Source: Mesostigma viride
Lineage: Eukaryota > Streptophyta > Mesostigmatophyceae > Mesostigmatales > Mesostigmataceae
Length of the DNA: 64,000 nt
Assembly (NCBI GenBank): GCA_009746045.1
Contig: RPFO01000017.1
Span: 1,009,001-1,073,000, forward strand
Direction of reading: 5' to 3'
Below the pieces are notes generated by a model. That model saw only the letters and a program-made list of their open reading frames with translations, was not told the origin of the DNA and ran no database searches. Both the position numbers and the translations under genes were made by a program. Positions 32,539 to 43,700 of this stretch are shown here, one piece after another. Every line of letters starts with the position of its first letter. Position 1 is the stretch's first letter.

Positions 32539-32696
32539 GGTACCCACCTATCCCTCCCATTGTGCTGACTCAGACTATAGCCACATTGGTTTAATTACTT
32601 GCCAACGATGCAGTTTCACACGTGGCTTGGAAACAGTCGTGTGCTCAGGTCAATTAGTGTTGCTGCATGGAGATATAGTTGCAAGCAAACGCGACA
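32530..32696 (+). repeat. Right terminal inverted repeat of the Ginger-like element
   Basis: Reverse complement matches the left TIR; ends CGCGACA at 32696. The transposase stop (32536-32538) falls just inside it. Flanking bases (GCTGTCACGG) do not continue the family B sequence seen on the left. Confidence 0.85.
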
Positions 32697-33060
32697 GCTG
32701 TCACGGATGTAAGCTATGTCGTCCGCACACTAGAGTTGGGTACTGGCAGTCGCAAACTGTCAGTAGGTTAGTCGCAAGCTCCATGGGGAGTTGCGACCGG
32801 GGCCGGGTTTCAACAACGTCTGCGCGTGAGGTACGCCGGCGGATGTCAAAATTGCTTCGGTAGTTCACTTGTGCCGGGCGCGGCATGAGCTACACCAGCA
32901 AAGGTCGGTATATTGCTACGGCGGTATACACCTGGTGACGGATGTCGGCATGCTGAATTGCTGCGGCTGTTCAATTGATTGCGTCTGCGTGAGTTACGCC
33001 GGCAAATGTCAGCAGTGCTACGGCAGTACACCCGGTTACGTTGTCAAGTTCAGATCCATA
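32697..33060. repeat. Diverged direct repeats with TACGCCGGC(A/G)(A/G)ATGTC motif
   Basis: At least three loosely similar blocks (near 32830, 32895 and 32990) share GTACGCCGGCGGATGTC-like and GCTACGGC..TACACC segments. No protein is recognised. Confidence 0.5.
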
Positions 33061-33136
33061 AGTGACAAAGTGATCCGGTGAACGACCTTGAACTTGAACC
33101 TCGGAGGCTGGTATACGTACGCTGCGTACCTGCCCG

Positions 33137-33280
33137 CTGGAGCTGGAGCTGGAGCTGGAGCTGGAGCTGGAGCTGGAGCATGGAGCTGGAGCTGGAGCTG
33201 GAGCTGGAGCTGGAGCTGGAGCTGGAGCTGGAGCTGGAGCTGGAGCTGGAGCTGGAGCTGGAGCTGGAGCTGGAGCTGGA
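33137..33280. repeat. (GGAGCT)n hexanucleotide tract
   Basis: About 24 hexamers with one CAT interruption at 33180, followed by a T11 run at 33291-33301. The tract is strand-asymmetric and makes meaningless open frames. From 33302 to 33760 I see nothing recognisable. Confidence 0.95.
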
Positions 33281-33761
33281 AAACGGGATTTTTTTTTTTT
33301 TGCAGGACTTCAATGCGACGCTGATTATATGCCAGACCAGGTGTCACACCGTGGTGCAGGCTCATATATTACACGTGCCTTTAGTGTGTTGACTGTTTTA
33401 TGCCGCACGTCGCAGTTGATGTTATTAGCAGTCCTGTGTGTTGATTGATGTTAGCAATAGGGAAAAGCGATGATTGCAATGGGTGTGTGCCAAGTATGAT
33501 TAAGCAGCAGTTGGCCGCCAAATCTAGCTAGACACCGCATTACCAGCAGTGGCACGGGCATGGCCTGCATGCAGGACGACGGTTGGTTGAAATGTTGTGG
33601 CTGCGGATGTTCCCGGCAGGTTATGGCGCGATAGAGCAGTTATGGCGCGAAAGCGTGTTGTGCAGGCCAGGTTAGCAGATGTCGAACAGTCGGACAGCAC
33701 ATGCATGGATTGTGAAAATGTCAACCTACGATACATGCCGGAGAGAGAGAGACACGGATAG

Positions 33762-33835
33762 TTAATTAACTAATTAAGAACATAACTCCGTTGCATGGGA
33801 GTATAATACGTAACACATGGCCCTGAGAAGGGGGC
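33762..33835 (-). repeat. Family B fragment, left side of a nested insertion
   Basis: TTAATTAACTAATTAAGAAC then ATAACTCCGTTGCATGGGAG and GTAACACATGGCCCTGAGAA; the copy breaks off after GGGGGC. Confidence 0.75.
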
Positions 33836-35625
33836 CTATTGTCCATCTTCCCAGTAAAAGTCCTAAATTTAGGACCAAGTGGAATTAAAAAATATATATG
33901 CAAACATTAAAATTTGACCCTGGCATTCGTGCCCATGACAGATAACACACTTTTTTAGTTTCTATCAAAAACCTGGGGTCAAATAGTTACATTTAGTGCA
34001 TGATCGAATGGGCCCTGCCACCTGCCAGACCTCAAAGCGCGAATTTGGCCAAAATGTGGGTTTTAGGACCATTAGGACCAATTAGTGTCAACGCATGACC
34101 ATGCTATCCACACGGTCCCTTGAGCATCTTACAAGCGCTAGGGGACCCTACGAGGCCTTGGGATGGCGGGGCAGCGCTCGTATAACAAGGCCATACCCTG
34201 CTGTGGCTGCCTCTATATATACGCGTGCTTAACGGTGTCACAGATGGTGCAGGTAATGCAATATACGGTTGCATGGTTGCTGAGGTTGCCCGGCTTGAAC
34301 ATGGCCCACCCCTTGCGGTAAACTTTCTCTAAGCATATGCCAAACCTTCTTTGACATCACGGACATGCTGGCCACCACCCAGCGATGAAAAAACAATGCA
34401 TTTGCATTGCAACTAACACATGAATGCAGCCAAATCAAGTTACAAAACAACGTTGTGCTAACATGCAACGCTTTGTGAGCGAATTCAGGGTGCATGTAAC
34501 ACGTAAACCATACTCAGTACATACTGTCTGAGAACACCCTGAACGACTGCAGGCCATAGGACCATGGTTTATAACTAACACATGAGTAAAACTGCTCTTA
34601 CGCATGTGTGTTTTAGCTGCAGCGGACGACGAAGATAGAGACGTAAAAAATTGTATGACGTAAACCAACTATGTGTGACAGTTATGTGCACAGAGAGCGT
34701 CCCCTCTTTTTAGGCATAGCTGGCTGACTCAAAACACCACGACAGCGTTGCCAGTTACACTCATGATCTAGGACAACCCGGCACGTACCTGCTACTTACG
34801 TCGCCTCATTCCAGATGGTTGCAAAAAAGTCGCTGAAATCCGCAGCGAGGTCAGCTTTCCGAGAGCTGAGCGCACCAAAGCTGGCCAACCGGTTCGACAA
34901 TGATATAAACCACGCTTGTGCTGCGTTCTAGGTCCAAGAAATACCGAAAGTGAAGACCTATAAGGTGCGCTCGCTGCCCAGCCTGAACGTCCCTAAAACA
35001 TGGTCGACAATGGAAATCCGGCAAGAATATCACGGCCCAGGCGCTCCCATGTCAAATACTCCGTTTCTAAACTCCAGACTATAATAAAAATCGTCCACAA
35101 AAATTTCCTGGCTTGATTCGCACCACCATCGCTAATACACTAACATGTTTGTGCCAAAATCGACCCTCCGCGAGCAGGCGATCTGCGACCCATTTGTGTT
35201 GTGCCGCTGTGCTACAGCGCTACACATAAAAACTTGCGCAGAAAATATTCACAGCCTTTAAGCATAACTAACAACCTTTCGTTTTTGCTACTGGGCGCCC
35301 GAAATGATAAACGCACGTGTAAACGCCGGCCACGATTGTCAGGTCGCCATATCCACCTCACTTCATTCCCGCACCCACTTTTTCGCTCCAAAATCGGTTA
35401 TATTTTTGGTCGAGGTACCTACTTTCCCGCCATTATACCCGGTACCCGGGTACGGAATCCGGGTACCATGTGCCGGTACCACGGGTCGGGTACATCATGC
35501 CGGGTACGGTCCACATGGGGTACGGTCCATATAGTGACCCCCCCCCCGGTACCTCGGTTATATAGTGACCACTAGGACGATTTAGGACAAAGTCCTAAAT
35601 TTAGGACCGTGGGAGCGCTATAACT
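33836..35625. mobile_element. ~1.8-kb insertion with palindromic GTCCTAAATTTAGGAC near both ends
   Basis: The 16-bp perfect palindrome GTCCTAAATTTAGGAC occurs at 33860-33875 and 35590-35605, each about 20-25 bases inside the break in the surrounding family B copy. Outside it both ends share CCCA-like and CTAT sequence in inverted order, but the terminal repeats are imperfect. The inside has no long open frame; it holds AT-rich sequence, a TTAGGACCATTAGGACC motif at 34063-34079, and GGTACCCGGGTAC runs at 35410-35560. It is probably a non-autonomous DNA element, class not determined. Confidence 0.5.
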
Positions 35626-36045
35626 ATGCATGGTTTTTAATACATTCTGAGCTACAACGTGCAGGTGGGGGGTGTAAACAGCCTCCTACTCTGGGTGCAC
35701 TAATTAATTAATTAATAAATAAATAAATAAATTAATTAATTAATTAATTAATTGGGTGCACTACTATAGGTTCACCTGCACCTCCATGTATTCCAGCAGC
35801 TACGGCAGGTAAGGTGCGGACATGCATGGGGTGGAAGATGATTGTGGCTATAGGCAATATAGCTCTATACATGTAGGGCATGTCATCTCAGCAGATCTCG
35901 AGTAACTCTCTGCATGGAATGACTAAATACTAAGTGCATCATCTGGTGCGCCGCATACATAGTGAGTACATAAGGCCGCCTTAGCCAACAAGGCGCCATG
36001 CATATGTACATGTATGCCTATGATGCAGGGCCCCATGCACCGGCG
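35626..36045 (-). repeat. Family B fragment, right side of the nested insertion
   Basis: Resumes with TGGTTTTTAATACATTCTGAGC and continues through GGTTCACCTGCACCTCCATG and GGGGTGGAAGATGATTGTGG. A further (TTAA)n/(ATAA)n tract interrupts it at 35700-35755, probably the tail of another insertion. Confidence 0.65.
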
Positions 36046-36385
36046 GTGGGGCCCTGCATCATAGATACTTGCCCACGCTCGATCCTTGCTATGATATGCT
36101 CACATGGGTCTTATTGCACCCACAGTTTGCCGGATCGTTAGCCTGTCCTTTTCGCTAGCCGCGCCCGATTGCAGCTGTGGCATGCCTTCGGCATGAAGGA
36201 GACTGGGGGTCTCTGCCCTTTCTCCTGTAGTGCACACACAGGGATTAAAAGCACTTCGGTGCTCCGTGACTCCCCAACGGGAGCACGAGTTTAATTAATT
36301 AATTAATTAATCATAGATAGGCATACTACATGTACATCAATGGCCTCGTTGGCTAAGGCTGCCTTATGTACTCGATCACTATTCT
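35957..36385. repeat. ~75-bp inverted repeats flanking a family A 3' end
   Basis: AGTACATAAGGCCGCCTTAG at 35964-35983 and its near-complement CTAAGGCTGCCTTATGTACT at 36353-36372 begin arms of about 75 bp that also share TAGCCAAC(A/G)AGGC and ACATGTA. Inside lies a 16-bp hairpin (TATGATGCAGGGCCCC with its complement, about 36018-36062) and a plus-oriented family A 3' region. Confidence 0.7.
36060..36310 (+). repeat. Family A 3' region with (TTAA)n tail, plus orientation
   Basis: CTTGCCCACGCTC, CACATGGGTCTTATTGCACC, GCATGAAGGAGACTGGGGGT, AGCACTTCGGTGCTCCGTGA and CTCCCCAACGGGAGCACGAG, then a TTAATTAATTAA tail. Matches the copies at 22930-23160 and 60510-60745. Confidence 0.85.
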
Positions 36386-36830
36386 ACACTATACTGCTGT
36401 AGCCCGGCCTAGGCTGGGGTTGCTGAGGGTGCTGGAGCAGCGGGGGTCGCCCGTGCCGGCAGCCATGCAGGGCTTGTGCATGGTCGACGCGTAGATGACT
36501 GCCCCCTTCCAGTAGACTGGCTTCTCGATGGATCCCTGCCGCTGTCTGCCGGCCGGAGCTGGATCGTATATATAGGTCGTCCATAGCCCTCCTATGTCTA
36601 TCGCCGTTCGGTTGTTGCTGTGCCATGAGGGTCAAGTCGTCGTCCAGAGGGTAGGGGAGCCTCTCGTCTGCCGCTTGCGGCGTCTGAGGAACGAAATCTT
36701 GTCCTCCAATTGATGTTCTCAAAGATGAGCAGCAGCGGAGGCGGTCCTGCCCTTGGCTCCGCGAGCGGCCGCGGGGAAGGCGGAGCGCCTCCAGCTTGAT
36801 CTCAACAATGAGGGCCGTGGCCCGGGGCAA
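36386..36830 (-). pseudogene. LINE-like ORF1 remnant
   Basis: The minus frame contains RLPYPLDDDLTLMAQQQ, like the DDLTPAQQQQ segment of the family A ORF1 at 23450-23500; a neighbouring frame reads LLIFENINW. Frame shifts and stops prevent a clean reading. It ends downstream in the (TTAA)n at 36290-36310, shared tail-to-tail with the plus-oriented family A copy. Confidence 0.5.
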
Positions 36831-36839
36831 GGATTTTAT

Positions 36840-38080
36840 CCTTAATTAACGTACGCCTGTCGGCATGCGCAAGCTTCTCAGAGTTCTCACCTTCCATGCA
36901 CCAGCATGCAGGTCGAAGTGCTTGACGATGACGTTACTTAAGGCTGCGCTTGTCGAGCTCGGCCTAGCTCCTCGCGGACTCAGGTCCAGCCTCTGCTGCA
37001 CTTGAGCTGTGCTGCTGCGCGACGGCCGCGGAGGTGGTGGTGGTGGTGTGGTTCAGCAGCATGGCGGCCCAGGTGTGGGGGGGAGGAGCATCACCTAGTA
37101 TAGTACTTAGCTCACAGTCTGGGCCAGCGGGGGCTCAGTGGCTTGGCGGCAATGTCCTTCACCGCCTCAGTGGCTGGGTGGTGAGGCCTGCGGTGTTTTG
37201 CAGGCACTCGATGGTGCATGATGGCCTTGTCCTTGAGGCGCTGCATGGTCGATGTCGAGCTAGGATCGAGCTGGGCCGAGTGATGGCGGCGGTGGTGGCG
37301 GTGGTGGCGGTGGTGGCGGTGGTGGCGGTGGTGGCGGTGTAGGTGGAGGCGAGCTAGAGGGTGGCCGGGTGGCGGTGGCGGTGGTCAGAGCCCGAGGGGG
37401 AGCTCAGTACTAAGCCAGCGTGCTGCCCATGGCTGCCACAACTGATGATCTGCAGCCGGAGGGGGGCCACATGCTGCTCGATCGGGGCCGGCGCCTCCTT
37501 GATGGAAGGAGTGAGCGGATGGAGGATTCCGTCAAGGTGGTGGTGACTTGACGGGGGCTTGGGGGGCCAGAGCTCCTGGACTGAGGAAGCGTCCAAGAAG
37601 GGATCGAGAAGACTCAGGGTGTCATTGCTGAAGCCGGGTGCATGGGGGCGGGCGGCGCTGTGGAGCTTCTCAGCCGAACGACGTTACTATTGAAAGAAGG
37701 CATCACGGAGGCGGCCCTGGTGGTGGAGCTGCTTGCACAGTTCACTGTAAGCGAGGCGCGCGATCCAAAAAACACGTAGCCCAGGAGGCTGTCAGTGGTT
37801 GAGCTTGTTGTCAAAAAAGCCGGCCGGGCTGGCTGGTGTCCAAGTCGAACTTGTCCGGTTGTCCCAGCTCGGCTCGGCAGGGCGACTGCGCTTCTTGGGC
37901 TCAGGCGACGCGGCTGGCAAGGCGATCCCGGGGGCGGAGGCGGGCCACGCCAATAGTAGTGCTTGGCTTGTGGCACCCCTGCCTTCAGGGCCGCGGAGGG
38001 CAAAGCTGCAGCCTGAGCTGCAGACGTATTTTCAGCTAGGGCTCAGCGCAGCCGCCATGCAGGCTGCGTTAATTGCGTAG
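36840..38080 (-). other. Possible upstream part of the same LINE-like ORF1, highly degenerate
   Basis: Minus-strand frames give VIVKHFDLHAGAWK near 36890-36935 and Ser/Pro-rich low-complexity text further up; codon-like G+C richness contrasts with the AT-rich DNA from 38080 on. A GGTGGCGGT tract of about seven units lies at 37283-37340. No continuous frame; identification is tentative. Confidence 0.3.
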
Positions 38081-40140
38081 AGGAGCGTTTGCTCGTCATA
38101 ATATTGCGTGATAGCTTCGAAAAAATATTTAATAATACCAGCGTGTGCGTCTTACTTATACTGTAGAAAGACGAAGCGATTGTGATATTCATGCATGGCC
38201 GAATTTGCGACTTTGACATCCCAACTGAATTTTGACAACAATGAGTCCGAGATCGTTATACTCCTACCGAATGATAGGACGACTGTAGTTAAACCTTGTC
38301 AGTCGACGGTAATCGCAGGGACACAAAAACGCGCCATGCTGCTAGGTCAAAACCACAAAAATAAGGCTAACGGACAGCTAGCAAGCTGGCTGGTGACAAC
38401 AGGGCCGGTGCGTTGACACTTTCCTGGCCCACCACACTAATGAAATATTCGAGTACATTGTAAGAATTTTGCTCGATGAGAAATATTCAATAATAAAGCA
38501 GCTGATAAAAGGACTGTGCTCGCTTCATCGTCACTCCCGTCACAATAAACGCGCATTGATGCAGTAAAACCCAGCCCAAGATAATGCATGCGCCCCTCAT
38601 TAGATGTTGTTGTGTGACTGCGGGTATAGCATTTTTTTAAACTTAAAATCATGCATACAAAATTTGAAACGGATCCATGCATCGATGCTCCTACACCAAT
38701 CAGTTTAATTTCTGCACCGCCATAGCCTCGAATTTGCATGTTCGTAGTTTTTTTACATTCACTTTCGTCCCGCGGTGGACATGGGTGACCCCTGTACTTT
38801 TGTCCTTAATTACTCCCTATAAACTTGGAACTTGAACATAGTAGTGATGTCCGGTATCAGCTAGGGCGTAGTAGTACACATCTAGCACTAGCAGCTGACC
38901 TAAAAATATCACGGAAATGTCCACTGGCATTCGCGCCGCGCCGCTTCCCATCTTGTCCCTATTCGTAGTAGGGGCGAGTTGAACTGGCCACGTGCTATAA
39001 ATAGGGACCAGAACGTTTTAAGGGTTAATTAAGCTCCTTGGCAGCTGGCTCCCCTGAGCCGTGACTGCAGACGACATCAACATATGCACCGGCCCGCATT
39101 GGTCATGCAAGCCTGGGCGCCGGGCGGCCCTCCGCCGCCTCGACAGCTATAGGTTCTGGATATGCCTCTATACCTGAGTGAGCGGCCGGCATGCAAGCGC
39201 ATTCTGTTCAAGGCCCTTATCCTCAGCATCCTCCTTGAATGGCTGCAAGGCGTGGACCCTGGACAAGGCGCTGAGCAATCAGCTCGACGGCACCATCACT
39301 ATACAAATCTCCAGACGTCCTAGAGGCGTCCGCTGCGTACGAAGAGCGCCGGCCGCACGGTCCCGGCGGGCCGAGCTCCTCTGCGAGCTCCCTCCCGGAG
39401 GATATAATTAGACAGTGTCACCCATACCATCTGACACCGCCGTCTCCTCTTTGCTGGCCATGCATCTAATTGCCCGCACAGACCAGACCTGTACGGAATA
39501 CTGTGTGGGCCCTGCATGCTGTGGGGCTTACTAGACTGGCCAACCATGCAGGTAGACATGTCCTCCTATGGCAGGGCCCCTTCGATCGATCGTCCCCACG
39601 TGTGAACCCACTGGCCGACTCACGCGCGCGCCCCGCACCGACCCGGCGCAACTAGGACTTATGTGACACAACTGCTTGAGGACATGTGCAGGGCTTGAGG
39701 GACTATCCTAATTACTCGATATGTGCGGCCCGCATGATTGACAACTGTGGAGAAATGGCTGCCATTTGCGATAAGCACCTTCCTGAAGGATACGATCCTG
39801 TTTTCTTCTCACGACCCCCGCTGTTTTTCTTCTCACGGCCCATTGCTGCTATAATAACTACAAGCCACGGTAGAAGTCCGCAGGTAGACGTTATTGCCCC
39901 TGAGGATAGCTGCTATACACTCGTACCGGCGCCTCGTCTGCCATTACAGTAGAGGACAGGTCGAATAATCGAGGATTATATCCCCATCTAGTACTACAGT
40001 ATATGGTTGGGGCATGATGCAGATGATCTTCGTCTGTTTGTTTAAACTTTCGTGTAATTCTTTTTCTAATGAGATCAGCATAGTACTCCGCGGCATGCCT
40101 ATGCGCGTGACATGCAAGTACTTACTTATGCCACTGGCGT
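38081..40140. other. Interval without recognisable gene
   Basis: Short open frames only, none with a recognised motif. AT-rich to about 39040, then G+C-richer with inexact ACTGGC/CCGGC segments. Two copies of TCTTCTCACG(A/G)CCC occur at 39805-39842. Confidence 0.6.
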
Positions 40141-40149
40141 GCCACATGC

Positions 40150-40700
40150 AGCTAGGTGCAATCGGACACGTCTAAACGATCTGGCATCCACTGTGGGTGC
40201 AATAATTAACAAGACCCGTGTGAGCATTGCATTACTACGGAGACGTGAGCAAACAGGCAGTCACTAGGCGCGGTAAACATGATAACTAGGCTGGCTGGTT
40301 TCAGTCGGGCTACTGGCTAGGTGCGGCCATACAGGTTGTCTCCTTGATACAGGCATGGCTATTCCGTCCATCATGCATTAATTAGCATTGCACACTGTGG
40401 CGAATCTAGCTAGTCCGTGGTGGGCTTCCACGTCGTCTGGTTGTTGACCATCAAGTCCCCTCCCCTCCATAAAAACCTTGGGCTCAGCTAGGCTTCTGGG
40501 GGTCTTGCTTGTGGCGGATGTATTCCGGCCCGACAGGTCGCTTCGCTGCTGCTGCTGCTGCTGAGCGGGGGTCAGGCCGTCATCCAGCGTCCAACTGGGA
40601 GGTTGTACAACTTCTTGCGGCGAGAGAGGAACAGCTGCTTATCCTCCATGGAGCTGAAGGTGAGCAGGACTGGTGGGGGTGCCGCCTATGTTTGAATATG
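40150..40700 (-). mobile_element. LINE-like family A fragment (ORF1 end plus 3' region)
   Basis: Minus strand from 40690: a frame like EDKQLFLSRRKKLYNL, then LTPAQQQQQQ and the stop region matching 23350-23530, followed by a 3' region with GGAGACGTGAGCAAACAGGC (also at 54351-54370) and CCCGTGTGAGCATTGC. The terminal TTCG hairpin and long tail are missing. It abuts the 3' end of the histidine kinase gene. Confidence 0.6.
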
Positions 40701-40704
40701 CTCG

Positions 40705-43700
40705 TCACACCAAATTCTTAGCGAACAGGGCATGATGCGTCCCCCCCTGCAGCACCGCGTTCACCATTGCCAGCAGCTGGTCCTTGGAAAAGGGCTTTGG
40801 CAAGAAGCCATCAAAGCCGGCCTCGGCGCACAGCTGCCGGTCGCGCGTCATCGCATTGCCCGTGAGCGCGACGACGGGCACGACCACACCGGCTGCACGG
40901 ATCCTGCGGCACGCCTGCACGCCGCTCATGCCCGGCATGTTCAGGTCCATCAGGATCAGGTCATAGGGGGGAATGCCGCGCTGACAAGTGCGCTCGTCTG
41001 TCACTGCCACCGCTGGCCAAGGCACATTGCCCGATGACAAGCCATGACTGGGATGCCCCATGGACACCGTGCCATGGCCCAGGATGCTTGGTGCACCAAC
41101 GCAAGGATAAACGTCATGGCTGGACAGCACGCTCGGGCTTCTTATCGGCAATGCTGCGGTGGCATGCGTTGGCGACGACGTGCCCCGGGAGCTAGCGTCA
41201 TCCTCATCTGCGGCAACCGTGTTGCCATGCGTGCCATTGTCAGCAGACATGATGCGGGCCGGGTCCGACCCCAGCACGAGCCGGCACGCGTCCAGCCCAT
41301 TCTCGGCGAAGTCGGTCTCCGGTGCTGGCACAAGCGCCGCGAGGAAGCGCTGCATCAGCTTCTGGATGAGCGGCGCGTCCTCGACCACGAGGATGCGGAC
41401 GAGGCGGGCCGGGGGGGCCAGTGCCGCGGGCTCCTGCGACCGACAAGCGTGCGCATCCATGGGCGCATGGGATGCTAACGGATGTGCTGGCAAGTGCACG
41501 TGCTGCTGCTGCTGCTGCTCTTGGCGTTGGGGTACTGCCGGCTGGGGCGGGGCAGATGACGTGGTGGATGATTGCAGAGTCAACGTCTGAGATGGTCGCA
41601 TACTGTCTGACGCGGCTGCTGCATTCGGATCGCTCGCCTCCACAGCACCAGGCAGAGGTCTCCTATCCATTGATGCTAGCGGCGCCTCCACACCCATCTC
41701 CATCGGCCCGTTGATGATGCCTGCCGGCTGGTCCATCAAGGTCACCGTCCCTTTCATGCTGGGCATGGGCCTCTCTGTCGAGTGATGGACATTGGTAGCG
41801 GGTACCTGGCTCGCTCGGGGCATCGGGCCCTGCTCTGGTGCATCGGCTGATCCGTATGCGGTCATGCGGTCACCGTCTCCAGTGTCTCTAGTGCCAGATT
41901 TACATGGTACATACTCCTGCGTCGCAGGGATGGTCGGGTTAGACTCAAGCCCGTCCATCCCAAGTCTTGAAGCCTTTGCCCTGGATAGAGTCGGAAGAGG
42001 TGATGACGTGATACCGGTCGCGACACACACACGGCTATCCCTGTCCCTATTGCAAGCGGCTTTAAGAGGATAACGGGAGGCCTCGCCAACCACGCGGCGC
42101 TCGCCACGACTGCCAGCCAGAGAATGGTGACCACAGGCATCCACATGGCACGTCTTCGCATCGCCCACGATGCCATCGTCGCCACCACCGAGAATGGAAG
42201 TCAACCCCTCTGTCGCGGCATCCGGCCCAATGACCACTGTCTGCACACCCCGACCCTGTGCGTGCCTGCCGTGCATGGTGTCTCCGCAGTCGCGAGAACT
42301 GCTGGCATCCCCAGAAGTAAAACCATGATTGCTGGCATCCCCAGAGGTACCATGATTATCGGCATCATCCCCGTCCCCACGACCAGCGCAACCGTGACGC
42401 AGGTCCGGCCCGGGCACGCCCACCGCCACATCAACATGCTCTCGCCCTGGCTCTTGTCCGACATCATCCGTTGCCGTCGCTCCCCCTCCAGGTGCCGCGG
42501 GTACCGAACCATACGCCAGTCCCGGCCCATCAGCAGCGCTTGACGCAGTCACGAGCTTATTAACGCGTGACGTATCACCCAAGCGGGACAAGTCTCGGCT
42601 GGGCCCAGGCGCGGCACCCGGCGGTGCCCTTGCAGACGCACGGGATGACCCCGGCATCGCGACAACTGGCAAATGGGCAGAGCCTGGGGTGGCGGCACGA
42701 CTTGTGGAAGAGGCAGAACCGGGGCTCTCAGCCAGTGGCCCATAGGAATATCCCCGGGTTGCTGCGTCAGAGGCATCGTTAGGGGGACCAGTGGGCGAGA
42801 GAATGCAGCTGCCATCGGAAGGGTTAGTGAAACCAGCCCCCCCAGCCATAACCCCTAGCTTGCCACCCAGCAGTGCCCATCTCTGCCCACTTGCATACTC
42901 CTGATCATGAACAAGAATGCTCACGTCGTTGGTGCCACCCTGCCCTTGCCCTTGCCCTTGCCCTTGCCCTTGCCCTTGCCCTTGCCCTTGCCCTTGCCCT
43001 TGCCCTTGCCCTTGCCCTTGCCCTTGCCCTTGCCCTTGCCCTTGCCCTTGCCCTTGCCCTTGCCCTTGCCCTTGCCCTTGCCCTTGCCCTCGCCCTCGCC
43101 CTTGCCCTTCTCCCCCACCCCAAGCTATACCTTGCTCATCCCCCCCAGTCCCGCCGAGGTCTTGGGGGGCCGCCGCCAGCTGCGAGGTCGGTGCGGGCGG
43201 CAGCCCAAAGCGTGCGGTAAAGGAGAACTCGGACCCCTTGCCGAGCGTGGACGACACGAACAGCTCGCCCTGCATCTGACGGGTGAGGCCCTTGACAATG
43301 CTCAGGCCCAGGCCTGGTGAAGCGCTCGGGAGCAAGGGGTAGAGGGGAAAACGGGTGGGTTGATAAGAGAGTATTAGAAAAGATGCCATTGACGATGCTC
43401 AGGCCCAGGCCTGGTGTTGTGGATAGCGGGGACAAGGGACCGGTTGATGTGTGATGCAATGAGTTAAAGGAAAGGCCCTTGACAATGCTCCCCAGGCTGG
43501 CGGGGTGGACAAATGGGAAGCCGCCGAGGGGGTCAAGGTTGGGTACAGCACTCGGCTGCAGATCCCACGACAAAGCCCAGACCAGGCCTGGTGGGGTGGA
43601 CAATCATACCGGAGGGGGAAAGGGGGGCAAGCATGGGCAAGGTATACTTGTAATTTATTGGCAAGGTATTCACATGAAATTCAAACGAAAATGCTCGGAC

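Larger units (their letters stand above)
26260..32696 (+). mobile_element. Ginger-like DDE DNA transposon with ~150-bp TIRs (interrupted by a Penelope-like element)
   Basis: The ends are inverted copies of each other: 26260-26410 (starting TGTCGCGTTTGCGTGCAACT) and 32530-32696 (ending CGCGACA). They match across CTATAGTCTGAG and AGGGATAGGTGGGTACCCTA with small indels. Between them lies a Gypsy-integrase-like coding region, split at 26507/31090 by a retroelement of about 4.58 kb; without it the transposon is about 1.85 kb. Inverted rather than direct ends, and a lone integrase with no gag or reverse transcriptase, fit cut-and-paste elements of the Ginger group rather than an LTR retrotransposon. 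No target-site duplication was found at the outer ends, so one side may be rearranged. Confidence 0.72.

Noticed and set aside
26260-32696. LTR (Ty3/Gypsy) retrotransposon
   Set aside because: The ends are inverted relative to each other and no gag, protease or RT of Gypsy type is present between them.
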